Made by a program: the position numbers and the translations under genes. Of a stretch of 64,000 nt of DNA, positions 9,611-18,476 are shown one piece after another. The notes below the pieces were generated by a model. It was not told where the DNA came from. It worked only from the letters and a program-made list of their open reading frames with translations, and made no database searches. Location: the NCBI RefSeq assembly GCF_003947455.1, contig NZ_QHJH01000012.1, forward strand, positions 1-64,000. Reading direction: 5' to 3'. The stretch is from Streptomyces sp. WAC 04229. GTDB lineage: Bacteria > Actinomycetota > Actinomycetes > Streptomycetales > Streptomycetaceae. The first letter of the stretch is position 1; every line of letters starts with the position of its first letter.

Positions 9611-11308
9611 ATGACGTCCACCGTGCCCAACGCCGTCGAGCACGCAGACGAGCAGCAGCCGCCGATCACCATGTTCGGTCCGGACTTCCCGTACGCGTAC
9701 GACGACTTCCTCGCCCACCCGGCGGGACTCGGCCAGATACCGGCGACCGAGCACGGCGCCGAGGTCGCGGTCGTCGGCGGCGGACTGTCCGGCATCGTGG
9801 CCGCCTACGAGCTGATGAAGATGGGCCTCAAGCCCGTCGTCTACGAGGCCGACAAGATCGGCGGCCGGCTGCGGACCGTGGGCTTCGACGGCTGCGACGA
9901 GTCCCTGACCGCCGAGATGGGCGCGATGCGCTTCCCGCCGTCCTCCACCGCCCTGCAGCACTACATCGACCTGGTGGGGCTCCGGACCAGCCCCTTCCCC
10001 AACCCGCTCGCCGAGGCGACGCCCTCCACCGTCGTGGACCTCAAGGGCGAGTCCCACTACGCCGAGACGCTCGACGACCTGCCGCAGGTCTACCGGGACG
10101 TGGCCGACGCCTGGGCGAAGTGCCTCGAAGAGGGCGCCGACTTCTCCGACATGAACCGCGCCCTGCGCGAGCGCGACGTCCCGCGCATCCGCGAGATCTG
10201 GTCCCGGCTGGTCGAGAAGTTCGACAACCAGACCTTCTACGGCTTCCTCTGCGACTCCGAGGCCTTCAAGTCCTTCCGGCACCGGGAGATCTTCGGCCAG
10301 GTCGGCTTCGGCACCGGCGGCTGGGACACCGACTTCCCCAACTCCATCCTGGAGATCCTGCGCGTCGTCTACACCGAGGCCGACGACCACCACCGCGGCA
10401 TCGTCGGCGGTTCCCAGCAGCTGCCGACGCGCCTGTGGGAGCGCGAGCCGGAGAAGATCGTCCACTGGCCGCACGGCACCTCGCTCGCGTCCCTGCACGC
10501 GGACGGCGAGCCGCGCCCGGCGGTGACCCGGCTGAACCGCACCGCCGGCAACCGGATCACCGTGACGGACGCCGACGGCGACATCCGCACCTACCGGGCG
10601 GCGATCTTCACCGCCCAGTCCTGGATGCTGCTCTCCAAGATCGCCTGCGACGACTCGCTCTTCCCGATCGACCACTGGACGGCGATCGAGCGGACCCACT
10701 ACATGGAGTCGTCCAAGCTCTTCGTGCCGGTCGACCGCCCCTTCTGGCTGGACAAGGACGAGGACACCGGCCGGGACGTCATGTCGATGACCCTCACCGA
10801 CCGCATGACCCGCGGCACCTACCTCCTGGACGACGGCCCGGACCGGCCCGCCGTCATCTGCCTCTCCTACACCTGGTGCGACGACAGCCTGAAGTGGCTG
10901 CCGCTGTCCGCGAACGAGCGGATGGAGGTCATGCTGAAGTCGCTCGGCGAGATCTACCCGAAGGTCGACATCAGGAAGCACGTCATCGGCAACCCGGTGA
11001 CGGTCTCCTGGGAGAACGAGCCCTACTTCATGGGCGCCTTCAAGGCCAACCTCCCCGGCCACTACCGCTACCAGCGCCGCCTGTTCACGCACTTCATGCA
11101 GGAGGAGCTGCCCGAGGACAAGCGCGGCATCTTCCTCGCCGGCGACGACATCTCCTGGACGGCCGGCTGGGCCGAGGGCGCGGTCCAGACGGCGCTGAAC
11201 GCCGTCTGGGGCGTCATGCACCACTTCGGCGGGGAGACCGACGCGACCAACCCGGGCCCGGGCGACGTGTACGAGGAGATCGCGCCGGTGGAGCTGCCCG
11301 AGGACTGA
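9611..11308 (+). CDS. davB: L-lysine 2-monooxygenase-like flavin amino-acid monooxygenase
   Basis: FAD-dependent amine oxidase-fold enzyme that, in the DavB family, oxidatively decarboxylates L-lysine to 5-aminovaleramide with O2. The 565-aa length matches DavB (about 560). Markers are the leader MFGPDFPYAYDDFLAHPAGL (21-40), a GGGLSG dinucleotide-binding turn (56-61) with E79 for the FAD ribose, FGQVGFGTGGWDTDFPNS in the substrate domain, and AGDDISWTAGWAEGAVQTAL near the C-terminus. All of these resemble Pseudomonas DavB as I remember it. RBS AAGGAG precedes the ATG. It is probably co-transcribed with the amidase upstream. No DavT/DavD follow, so later steps of the 5-aminovalerate route must lie elsewhere. 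A preference for another amino acid cannot be excluded. Confidence 0.82.
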   Translation: MTSTVPNAVEHADEQQPPITMFGPDFPYAYDDFLAHPAGLGQIPATEHGAEVAVVGGGLSGIVAAYELMKMGLKPVVYEADKIGGRLRTVGFDGCDESLTAEMGAMRFPPSSTALQHYIDLVGLRTSPFPNPLAEATPSTVVDLKGESHYAETLDDLPQVYRDVADAWAKCLEEGADFSDMNRALRERDVPRIREIWSRLVEKFDNQTFYGFLCDSEAFKSFRHREIFGQVGFGTGGWDTDFPNSILEILRVVYTEADDHHRGIVGGSQQLPTRLWEREPEKIVHWPHGTSLASLHADGEPRPAVTRLNRTAGNRITVTDADGDIRTYRAAIFTAQSWMLLSKIACDDSLFPIDHWTAIERTHYMESSKLFVPVDRPFWLDKDEDTGRDVMSMTLTDRMTRGTYLLDDGPDRPAVICLSYTWCDDSLKWLPLSANERMEVMLKSLGEIYPKVDIRKHVIGNPVTVSWENEPYFMGAFKANLPGHYRYQRRLFTHFMQEELPEDKRGIFLAGDDISWTAGWAEGAVQTALNAVWGVMHHFGGETDATNPGPGDVYEEIAPVELPED

Positions 11309-11336
11309 TCCACCGGGCGGTCCCGGGCGGGTCCGC

Positions 11337-12266
11337 TCAGACGCCGGCCGCCCGGGCCTTCTCGTACACCTGGGCGGCGACGTCCTTCAGCTCCTCGGCG
11401 TCCCGCAGGGTGCTCTGGAGGTCGAGCAGGACCTCGTCGAGGCCGAGGCCGGTGTACTCGGCGAGGTCGGCCACGATCTGGTCGACACTGCCGTGGAACG
11501 GGCGGCGCTCGGCGCTGTCGTCGGTCGCCGGGGAGTAGCGGGCGTTGACCCGCAGCGAGGTCCGGATCGGCGCGGTGCGTCCGCGCTCGTCGGCCAGCTC
11601 GCGCAGCTGCCGCCACTGCGCGGCCACGGCCTCGGCGCCGACGCCGGTGGGCAGCCAGCCGTCGGCGTGGTCGACCGGGCGGCGCCGGCCCCTGCCGCTG
11701 CCGGCGGCCAGCAGGATGGGGATCGGGCGGGCGGGCTTGGGCCCGACCACGGCCGACGCGATCCTGGTGACGTGGCCGTCGTAGACCACCGGGTCCGGGC
11801 CCCAGACGGCCCGGCACACCCCGATCAGCTCGTCCAGGGCGGCACCGCGCTCGGCGAACGGCCGCACGGAGGCCGCCGCGTACTCGTCGTGGGACCAGCC
11901 GGTGCCGAAGCCCGCGACCACCCGGCCGCCGCTGGCCGCGTCCAGTGTGGCGAGCGTCCTGGCCAGCTGGAACGGCACGTGCAGCGGGGCCACCAGGACG
12001 CTGGAGCCCAGCTCCGCCCGTTCGGTGGCCGCGGCGGCGAGGGCCAGGGTGACCAGCGGTTCCGCCACGTTGCGGTACTCGTCGGGCCAGGGCAGGCCCT
12101 CGATGCCGTACAGCCCCTGGGTGGCGGGTTCGGGGAACAGGGCCCGTTCGAAGACCCAGAGACTGTCGTAGCCCGTTCGTTCCGCCGCGCGGGCGACGTC
12201 GGGGACGTCCTTGCCGATGTCGTACTGGCGCATCTGGGGGAGGCCGAGTCCGAGCCGGATCGTCAT
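11337..12266 (-). CDS. LLM-class F420-dependent oxidoreductase
   Basis: 309-aa TIM-barrel protein of the luciferase-like monooxygenase class, the subgroup that uses coenzyme F420 in actinobacteria. Visible family features are the N-terminal strand IRLGLGLPQ, GYDSLWVFERALFP, the ELGSSVLVAPLHVPFQLART segment and GRVVAGFGTGWSHDEYAA, the cofactor-proximal glycine motif. The start is ATG 12266 with AAGGAG upstream; a longer reading frame continues upstream without family similarity. It is convergent with the davB-like gene (28-nt gap). Substrate unknown; these enzymes reduce or oxidise C-H or C=N bonds by hydride transfer. No co-transcribed partner helps to define the substrate. Confidence 0.88.
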   Translation of the reverse strand: MTIRLGLGLPQMRQYDIGKDVPDVARAAERTGYDSLWVFERALFPEPATQGLYGIEGLPWPDEYRNVAEPLVTLALAAAATERAELGSSVLVAPLHVPFQLARTLATLDAASGGRVVAGFGTGWSHDEYAAASVRPFAERGAALDELIGVCRAVWGPDPVVYDGHVTRIASAVVGPKPARPIPILLAAGSGRGRRRPVDHADGWLPTGVGAEAVAAQWRQLRELADERGRTAPIRTSLRVNARYSPATDDSAERRPFHGSVDQIVADLAEYTGLGLDEVLLDLQSTLRDAEELKDVAAQVYEKARAAGV

Positions 12267-12366
12267 GTCTGGGTGCTCCTTCGCAGTCGGGGTGCGATGT
12301 CGCGCATGCGTGCAACGTACAACGAACGGGCCGCGGTTGCCCCGTGCGCAGCGGCGGCGGCCGGGT

Positions 12367-13062
12367 TCAGTCCGGCAGCGGGGTGAGCAGCATGCGTCCG
12401 GCGAAGCCCACGGCCGCGTCCAGCCGTTCGGTGAACTCCCCGGCGACGTCCGGCAGCCGGCGCAGCGCCCACAGCGCGCGGGCCGCCGCCCAGGTGGCGT
12501 CGCGGGCACGGTCCAGACTCCAGGAGCCGAGCAGATGGGTCAGCGGGTCGGCGATCTGGAGGAGGTCGGGGCCCGGCATCAGCTCGTCGCGGACGCGCTC
12601 CTCCAGCGAGACGAGGAGATCGCCCACGCGGTCGAACTCGTCCTCCAGGTCGGCGGGTTCGCAGCCGAGCGTACGGCAGGTGTCCACCACGGCCAGCGCC
12701 AGATCGTGACCGATGTGCGCGTTGATGCCGGCCAGCGCGAACTGCAGCGGGCGTACGCCGGGATGGCGGCGGAACTGGAACACGGGCCGCCAGCACGCGG
12801 GCGGACGGCGGTCCTGTGCCGCCGCGTCCACGGCGCCCAGGAACCGCTCCGCGAACCGCACGTCCAGCGCGATCGCCGCCCGGGCGTCCGTGAACCGGCC
12901 GCTGTCGATGTGCCGGTCGACCTCCTCCGTGACGGCGAGGTAGACGCGGTTGAAGACCGCCACCCCGTCCCGGCCGGGCAGCGACGCGTCGAGGGCGCGC
13001 ATCCGGGTCAGCACCGAGTCCACCGTCCGGACGGCCGTCGGTACTTGCTCGCAGTGGGCCAT
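12367..13062 (-). CDS. DUF5995 family protein
   Basis: 231 aa of the DUF5995 type: all-alpha, with the conserved RHPGVRPLQFALAGINAHIG (about 103-122) followed by HDLALAVVDT. The conserved histidines (H104, H119 and H123 region) in a helical bundle suggest a metal or haem site, but no activity is known to me. No signal peptide or transmembrane helix is present. The start ATG at 13062 gives MAHCEQVPTAV. It lies 100 nt upstream of the LLM gene on the same strand and could be co-transcribed with it. The opposite-strand GH6 gene begins 102 nt away, so the region between 13063 and 13164 should hold divergent promoters. Confidence 0.8.
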   Translation of the reverse strand: MAHCEQVPTAVRTVDSVLTRMRALDASLPGRDGVAVFNRVYLAVTEEVDRHIDSGRFTDARAAIALDVRFAERFLGAVDAAAQDRRPPACWRPVFQFRRHPGVRPLQFALAGINAHIGHDLALAVVDTCRTLGCEPADLEDEFDRVGDLLVSLEERVRDELMPGPDLLQIADPLTHLLGSWSLDRARDATWAAARALWALRRLPDVAGEFTERLDAAVGFAGRMLLTPLPD

Positions 13063-13164
13063 GGCGGCAGCGTCGCAGCTTTAGGGTGACGGCAGTGCCG
13101 GCGGGCCCGGCGCTTCCCCAGAACGGGGGAACGCGCCCGCCGCGCGGGGGAGGGGGAACCGTAC

Positions 13165-14364
13165 GTGTCAGGCCATCGTGCCCGGCGCCGGGCCGCCCGC
13201 AGGGTGGAGCGCGGACGCGCCGCCCGGCGCGGCGCGATGGCCGCGCTGGCGTCCGTCGTGGTCGCGGTGGGCGCCGCGACCGGCATGCTGACCGCGCTCG
13301 GCGACGACGGTGGCGGCGGAGCGGACGAGGCCCGCCCGGCCGTGACGCGCACGCCGTGGCCGAAGCCCCCGCCCGCCGTGCCGTCGCCCTCGGACTCGGC
13401 CCCGGCGTCGGTCTCCGCCTCGCCCCCGGCGCGGAAGGCGAGCGGTACGCCCTCTCCGGCGCGTACGCCCCGGACGGCGCCGTCCCGTACGGCCGAGCCC
13501 GCCACCCTGCTCTACCGGCACCCCGAGTCCCAGGTCCTGGACTGGGTCCGGGCCCACCCCGAGGATCCGCGCCGGGACGTCATCGCGTCCCGGGTGGCCG
13601 GCCGCCCGGCCGCCGTCTGGTTCGCGGACTACACGCCCGCCACCCTCACCTCCCGGGTCCGCGCCGTCACCTCCGGGGGCGCCGCCCGGGGCCGGGTGCC
13701 GGTCGTCGTGCCGTACGCGATTCCCGACCGCGACTGCGGCGGCCACTCCCAGGGCGGGGCGCCGGATCTGGACGCCTACGACGACTGGATCGACCGGTTC
13801 GCGGCCGGGCTCGGCTCCGGCGAGGTCATCGTGATCCTGGAGCCCGACTCGGTCGCGCAGGCCGACTGCCTGTCCGCGGGGGAGCGGGCCGACCGCTTCG
13901 CCTCCCTGGCCCGGGCCGGGCGGGTGATGAAGAACGCCAATCCCGCCGCCCGGGTCTACTTCGACGCGGGCCACTCCGGCTGGCACGCGCCGGCCAGGCA
14001 GGCGGCCTGGCTGAAACAGGCCGGGGCCGCCTCGCCCGACTCCTCCGACGGCGTCTTCAGCAACGTCTCCAACTTCCACGCCACCGCCGACGAGATCGCC
14101 CACGACCGCGCCGTCCTCGACGCCCTCGGCGGCCCGCCGGGCCTCGGCGCCGTCATCGACACCAGCCGCAACGGCAACGGCGCGCCGTCCGACGGCGAGT
14201 GGTGCGATCCGGCCGGCCGCAGACTCGGGCGCGCGCCGACCCTGCACACCGGCATGGGACGCGTCGACGCCTACCTGTGGGTCAAGCTGCCCGGCGAGTC
14301 CGACGGCTGCCGGGGGAAGCCGGGCACCTTCACACCCTCGTACGCCTACGACCTGGCGCGCTGA
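13165..14364 (+). CDS. secreted or membrane-anchored GH6 glycoside hydrolase
   Basis: 399 aa. An arginine-rich cytoplasmic tail, one hydrophobic segment (about residues 25-46, MAALASVVVAVGAATGMLTAL) and a Pro/Ser/Thr-rich linker (about 58-115) precede the catalytic domain. Both GH6 signatures are visible: VVPYAIPDRDCGGHSQGG around the first acid and VIVILEPDSV with D228. The subsite motifs DAGHSGWHAP, NVSNFHA and KLPGESDGC also fit. GH6 enzymes are inverting endo-glucanases or cellobiohydrolases acting on beta-1,4-glucan. No carbohydrate-binding module is attached, so it is a short form that may act on soluble glucan or the cell's own cellulose-like polymer. GTG start with a purine-rich GGGGGAGGGGGAA site. 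It overlaps the convergent permease gene by 19 nt. Confidence 0.9.
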   Translation: MSGHRARRRAARRVERGRAARRGAMAALASVVVAVGAATGMLTALGDDGGGGADEARPAVTRTPWPKPPPAVPSPSDSAPASVSASPPARKASGTPSPARTPRTAPSRTAEPATLLYRHPESQVLDWVRAHPEDPRRDVIASRVAGRPAAVWFADYTPATLTSRVRAVTSGGAARGRVPVVVPYAIPDRDCGGHSQGGAPDLDAYDDWIDRFAAGLGSGEVIVILEPDSVAQADCLSAGERADRFASLARAGRVMKNANPAARVYFDAGHSGWHAPARQAAWLKQAGAASPDSSDGVFSNVSNFHATADEIAHDRAVLDALGGPPGLGAVIDTSRNGNGAPSDGEWCDPAGRRLGRAPTLHTGMGRVDAYLWVKLPGESDGCRGKPGTFTPSYAYDLAR

Positions 14365-15758
14365 GCGCCCGGATCGTCACCCCCGCCCTTCTCGTCGTAC
14401 GAGGACGTCCCCTCGTCGAGCAGCGGCTGCTGTGTCTTGAGGTGGGCCGGGGCGAACGCCCGCAGCGCGTGGTAGCCCGTGATGACGACCAGGGTGCCGA
14501 GCGCGATGCCGCTGAGCGAGAAGGTGTCGGTGAACTCCATGCTGACGTTGCCGACGCCGATGATGATGCCCGCGGCGGCCGGCACCAGGTTGAGCGGGTT
14601 GCGCAGGTCGACCTTGGCGTTGACCCAGATCTGGGCGCCGAGCAGGCCGATCATGCCGTAGAGGATGACGGTGATACCGCCGAGGACACCGCCCGGGATG
14701 GCCGCCACGACCGCGCCGAACTTCGGGCAGATGCCGAAGAGGAGGGCGAATCCCGCGGCGGCCCAGTAGGCGGCCGTCGAGTAGACCCGGGTCGCGGCCA
14801 TCACGCCGATGTTCTCGGAGTACGTGGTGTTGGGCGGGCCGCCCACCGCGGTGGACAGCATCGAGCCGACGCCGTCCGCGGAGATCGCCGTGCCCAGCTT
14901 GTCGTCGAGCGGGTCGCCGGTCATCTCGCCGACCGCCTTGACGTGCCCGGCGTTCTCCGCGACCAGCGCGATGACGACCGGCAGGGCGACCAGGATCGCC
15001 GACCACTCGAAGCTCGGCCCGTGGAAGGACGGCAGACCGATCCAGTCGGCTTGGCCCACGGCGGACAGGTCGAGGCGCCAGTGGTCGGTGACCTTGCCGC
15101 TGCCGTCCACCGAGTGGATCTTCCCGAAGACCAGGTCGAGCACCCAGGACAGGAGGTAGCCGAAGACCAGCCCCAGGAAGATCGCGATCCGGGACCAGAA
15201 ACCGCGCAGGCAGACCACGGCCAGACCGGTGAACAGCATCACCAGCAGCGCCGTCCACTGGTCCTGCGGCCAGTAGGTGGACGCGGTGACCGGCGCCAGG
15301 TTGAAGCCGATCAGCATCACCACCGCACCGGTGACGATCGGCGGCATCGCGGCGTGGATGATCCGCGCCCCGAAGCGCTGCACGGCGAGACCCACCAGGA
15401 ACAGCGCGGCGCCGACCACCAGGACCGCGCCGGTCACCGTGGCGCTGGTGCCGCCCTGCGCCCGGATGACCGCGGCGACGCCGACGAAGGAGAGCGAGCA
15501 GCCCAGATAGCTGGGGACCCGGCCCCGGGTGGCGAGCAGGAAGATGACGGTCGCCACGCCCGACATCATGATCGCCAGGTTGGGGTCCAGGCCCATCAGG
15601 ACCGGAGCCACGAAGGACGCCCCGAACATGGCCACCACGTGCTGGGCGCCGAGCCCGGCCGTGCGGGGCCACGAGAGCCGTTCGTCCGGGCGGACCACCG
15701 CTCCGGGGGCGGGGGTCTTCCCGTCCCCGTGCAGCTTCCAGCGCACGCCGAGGTCCAT
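14346..15758 (-). CDS. uracil-xanthine permease (NCS2 family)
   Basis: Inner-membrane nucleobase:cation symporter of 470 aa with about 14 hydrophobic segments. Recognisable parts are GAQHVVAMFGASFVAPVLMG (TM1), the GFNLAPVTAS turn, LVAENAGHVKAVGEMTG with the substrate-binding glutamate and the conserved histidine-bearing stretch, and AVGGPPNTTYSENIGVMAAT, the NCS2 signature containing N-T-T-Y. That signature with Glu in AENAGH is typical of UraA-type uracil carriers. I chose the ATG giving MDLGVRWKLHG; an upstream start would add 23 residues without family similarity. No Shine-Dalgarno is obvious. A GGTCCGGACC palindrome lies 33 nt upstream. There is no pyrimidine gene next to it. Confidence 0.9.
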   Translation of the reverse strand: MDLGVRWKLHGDGKTPAPGAVVRPDERLSWPRTAGLGAQHVVAMFGASFVAPVLMGLDPNLAIMMSGVATVIFLLATRGRVPSYLGCSLSFVGVAAVIRAQGGTSATVTGAVLVVGAALFLVGLAVQRFGARIIHAAMPPIVTGAVVMLIGFNLAPVTASTYWPQDQWTALLVMLFTGLAVVCLRGFWSRIAIFLGLVFGYLLSWVLDLVFGKIHSVDGSGKVTDHWRLDLSAVGQADWIGLPSFHGPSFEWSAILVALPVVIALVAENAGHVKAVGEMTGDPLDDKLGTAISADGVGSMLSTAVGGPPNTTYSENIGVMAATRVYSTAAYWAAAGFALLFGICPKFGAVVAAIPGGVLGGITVILYGMIGLLGAQIWVNAKVDLRNPLNLVPAAAGIIIGVGNVSMEFTDTFSLSGIALGTLVVITGYHALRAFAPAHLKTQQPLLDEGTSSYDEKGGGDDPGAQRARS

Positions 15759-15790
15759 GGTGAGGTTTCGCTTTCTCTGTACGTGAGGAC

Positions 15791-15800
15791 GGTCCGGACC
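15791..15800. promoter_or_regulatory. GGTCCGGACC palindrome upstream of the uracil permease
   Basis: A perfect 10-bp palindrome 33 nt upstream of the permease ATG, inside the likely promoter region. In the permease direction it reads AATGGTCCGGACCGTC, a partial match to the DasR dre consensus (10 of 16). It may be an operator, but the half-site similarity is modest and the functional link is unclear. Confidence 0.25.
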
Positions 15801-15899
15801 ATTGTCAGGGACACCGGCCCCGCTCACGTCCCACCCCCCCGGCTGACCAGCGCCTTCCCGGTGGCCGCCGCCCGGCGGCCGAGCCCAGGGGCGGCGGCC

Positions 15900-17111
15900 T
15901 CAGGACTGCCGGTCGGGCACGCCCGCGTTCGACGGGCTGATCTTCGGGCGGTCCCGGTCCCCGACGCGCAGCACCTTCGCGAACACCACGAGGCAGCAGG
16001 CCAGCACGGTCACCAGACCGAACGACACCACCAGGCTGGTCGCCTGGGCCAGACCGCCGATCGCGCTCGGGGCGACCAGCCCCGAGGTGTACGTGATGGT
16101 GGCCACACCCGCGATGGCCAGGCTCGGGTTGGACCCGGCCCGGCCTGCCGCGGCGAAGCACAGCGGGACGACCACGGCGATGCCGAGGCCCATCAGCGCG
16201 AAACCGGTCATCGCCACCGCCGGATGGCCCCCCACGACGACGAGCAGACCGCCGAGCGTGGCCAGTACGCCGCTCACCCGCACCACCCGCACCGCGCCGA
16301 ACCGGTCCACCACCTTGTCGCCGGCCAGCCGGGCCAGCGCCATGGTGAGCGTGAACCCGGTCGTGCAGGCCGCCGCCAGCCCGGCCGACGTCTCCAGCTC
16401 GTCCCGCAGATAAACCGCCGACCAGTCCAGGCTCGCCCCCTCCGCGAACACCGCGCAGAACCCGACCGCGCCGATCAGCAGCGCCGACCTGGGCGGCAGC
16501 GCGAACCGCGGCGGCGGATCCTCGTCCTCGGCGGGCTGGAGATCCAGCACCCACGTGCAGGCGACCAGGCCCGTCACGGTCAGTACCGCGGCGGCCAGCA
16601 CGTGGTGCAGCCGGGCGTCCGCGCCCAGGTGGGCGGCGAGCGTGCCGGCGGCCGATCCGATCAGCGCGCCCGCGCTCCACATGCCGTGCAGGCTGGACAT
16701 GATCGACCGGTCGAGCCGGTTCTCCGTCTCGACGCCGAGCGCGTTCATCGCCACGTCCGACATGCCCGCCGTGGCGCCGTAGACGAACAGGGTGAGGCAC
16801 AGGGTGAGCAGGTTCGGGGCGAGCGAGGGCAGCACCAGCGCCAGCGTCCACAGCGCCAGCAGACCGCGCAGCGCGGTGCGGGCGCCGAAGCGGTGGCTGA
16901 CGCTGCCCGCCAGCGGCATCGCGACGGACGCGCCGAGCGCCGGGAACGCCAGGGCCAGCCCCAACTGGCCCGCGCTCACCCCGGCGTGGTCCTGGATCCA
17001 CGGCACGCGGGTCGCGAAGGAGCCGGTGACGGCGCCGTGCACGGCGAACACGGCCGCCACGGCGTACCGGGACCGCCTCACCTCGCGTTGCCCGTAGGTC
17101 ACTGTGCTCAT
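15900..17111 (-). CDS. MFS transporter, FucP/YbjJ-like
   Basis: 403-aa major facilitator protein with 12 hydrophobic segments. FAVHGAVTGSFATRVPWIQD, AGVSAGQLGLALAFPALGA and GATAGMSDVAMNALG (about 126-140) resemble the YbjJ/FucP-like subgroup, which includes sugar carriers and exporters. It is divergent from a ROK regulator (17238), with a 23-bp inverted repeat between them. That is the usual layout for a sugar-responsive repressor controlling a permease. The ATG at 17111 is preceded by a GAGGGGTGG ribosome site. The substrate is probably a sugar or sugar derivative, inferred only from the ROK neighbour. Confidence 0.87.
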   Translation of the reverse strand: MSTVTYGQREVRRSRYAVAAVFAVHGAVTGSFATRVPWIQDHAGVSAGQLGLALAFPALGASVAMPLAGSVSHRFGARTALRGLLALWTLALVLPSLAPNLLTLCLTLFVYGATAGMSDVAMNALGVETENRLDRSIMSSLHGMWSAGALIGSAAGTLAAHLGADARLHHVLAAAVLTVTGLVACTWVLDLQPAEDEDPPPRFALPPRSALLIGAVGFCAVFAEGASLDWSAVYLRDELETSAGLAAACTTGFTLTMALARLAGDKVVDRFGAVRVVRVSGVLATLGGLLVVVGGHPAVAMTGFALMGLGIAVVVPLCFAAAGRAGSNPSLAIAGVATITYTSGLVAPSAIGGLAQATSLVVSFGLVTVLACCLVVFAKVLRVGDRDRPKISPSNAGVPDRQS

Positions 17112-17161
17112 GGTCCACCCCTCCGTCTCCGTGCCGCGCGAGCCGCCGGCCGCGGCGTAAA

Positions 17162-17184
17162 CTATCAGGGACCCTGCCTGATAG
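17162..17184. promoter_or_regulatory. ROK-type operator between divergent MFS and ROK genes
   Basis: CTATCAGG, 7 nt, CCTGATAG: an 8-bp inverted repeat whose 11-bp centre (CAGGGACCCTG) is itself palindromic apart from the middle base. It is the only strong dyad in the 126-nt intergenic region, and a further GATAG follows directly. Most likely bound by the ROK regulator to control both genes. Confidence 0.65.
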
Positions 17185-17237
17185 ATAGTGGAATACCGAC
17201 GCGCGCCCCCGCGCGGCCGATCTGGAAGGATCCCGGC

Positions 17238-18425
17238 ATGCCCGCATCCCCGAGCACCGCCCGGGCCATCAACGACCGGCTCGCCCTCGACCTGCTCCAG
17301 CGGCAGGGCCCGTTGACGGCAGGGCAGTTGAAGCAGCTGACCGGCCTGTCCCGGCCCACCGTGGCCGACCTCGTCGAACGCCTCACCGCCTCCGGGCTGA
17401 TCGAGGTGGCGGGGGAGTCGGGCGAGCAGCGCCGGGGCCCGAACGCCAAGCTCTACGGCATCGTCGCCGGGCGGGCCCACCTCGCCGCCCTCGACGTCCG
17501 CACCGAGGGCGTCGCCGTGCTCGTCTCCGACCTGGTCGGCCGGGTGCTCGCCGAGGCGTCCGCGCCGATCGACGACGACTCGGGCACCGGCCCCGCGGTG
17601 GAGCAGGCGGTGGGCCTGGTCGAGCGCGCGGCGAAGGAGGCCGGCGCCGACCGGCTGCACACCGTCGGCATCGGCGCGCCCGGCCTGATCGACCCGGCCA
17701 GCGGTGAACTCCGCGACTCCAGCGGCCTGCCCGCGTGGCACCGCCGGCTGACGACCGCGCTCCAGGAGAAGTTCCCCGAGGCGCGGGTCGGCGTCGAGAA
17801 CGAGACGAACCTCGCCGCCCTGGCCGAGCAGCGCGACGGCGCGGCCCGGGACCGGGACACCTTCGTGCTCCTGTGGCTCGGCCTCGGCATCGGCGCCGCC
17901 GTCGTCCTCGACGGCACGCTGCGCCGGGGCGTCTCCGGCGGCGCCGGCGAGATCGGCTTCATGCCGGTGCCGGGCACCTCGGGCCTGCCGTCCGCCACCG
18001 ACTGCGACGGCGGCTTCCACTCCGTCGCCGGGGCGGCGGCGGTGACCGCCCTCGCCGCGGAGCACGGCCTCACCGCGAACCCGGCCGGTCCCGAGCCGTA
18101 CGCGGCCGCGCTGGTCCGGGAGGCGGTACGCGGCTCCGCCCCGGGCGCCGAACCCTTCCTGGACGCGCTCGCCGACCGGATCGTCCTCGGGGCCGCCGCC
18201 GTCGTCTCCGTCCTCGACCCCGGCTGCCTGGTGCTGGCCGGCGAGATCGGCCGGGCGGGCGCCGACGCCCTGGCCACCCGCGTCCAGCAGCGCCTCACCC
18301 GGATGTCACCCCTCGCCACCGAGGTTCGCCCCAGCACCCTGGGCGGTGGCGCCGTCCTGCGCGGCGCGCTGCTCACCGCCCGCGACCGGGCCCAGGACGA
18401 CCTGTTCGCCCCGCCGGAGCGGTAG
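17238..18425 (+). CDS. ROK-family transcriptional regulator
   Basis: 395 aa. The N-terminal winged helix (about 20-70) reads DLLQRQGPLTAGQLKQLTGL then SRPTVADLVERL. A ROK sugar-binding fold follows, with VGIGAPGLIDPASGEL and the ROK signature LRRGVSGGAGEIGFMPVPG. The cysteine-rich zinc motif of the family (C-x-C-G-x-x-G-C) is replaced by TDCDGGFHSVAG, so the zinc site is lost or remodelled. The protein should be a sugar-responsive repressor of the divergent MFS permease through the inverted repeat at 17162-17184. The ATG at 17238 has GGAAGGA just upstream. A very long open frame extends leftwards but is not coding. Confidence 0.92.
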   Translation: MPASPSTARAINDRLALDLLQRQGPLTAGQLKQLTGLSRPTVADLVERLTASGLIEVAGESGEQRRGPNAKLYGIVAGRAHLAALDVRTEGVAVLVSDLVGRVLAEASAPIDDDSGTGPAVEQAVGLVERAAKEAGADRLHTVGIGAPGLIDPASGELRDSSGLPAWHRRLTTALQEKFPEARVGVENETNLAALAEQRDGAARDRDTFVLLWLGLGIGAAVVLDGTLRRGVSGGAGEIGFMPVPGTSGLPSATDCDGGFHSVAGAAAVTALAAEHGLTANPAGPEPYAAALVREAVRGSAPGAEPFLDALADRIVLGAAAVVSVLDPGCLVLAGEIGRAGADALATRVQQRLTRMSPLATEVRPSTLGGGAVLRGALLTARDRAQDDLFAPPER

Positions 18426-18476
18426 CCCCGCGGAGGCTTCCGCCCGTCACCGTCTCCGCGAGCCGCCGGCGCGCGG

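Noticed and set aside
12311..12324. TGCAACG and TACAACG near the LLM gene as a third AsnC-type array
   Set aside because: They are 7 nt apart instead of about 21 or 30, and lie in the opposite orientation to the gene.
15788..15803. dre (DasR) site at the uracil permease
   Set aside because: Only 10 of 16 consensus positions match, and there is no second 12-mer or aminosugar link. Kept only as a palindrome.
13086..18425. A plus-strand open frame of more than 5 kb
   Set aside because: It runs antisense through the uracil permease and MFS genes, is Arg/Gly/His-rich and has no domain until the ROK gene at 17238. It is a GC-bias artefact apart from that last part.
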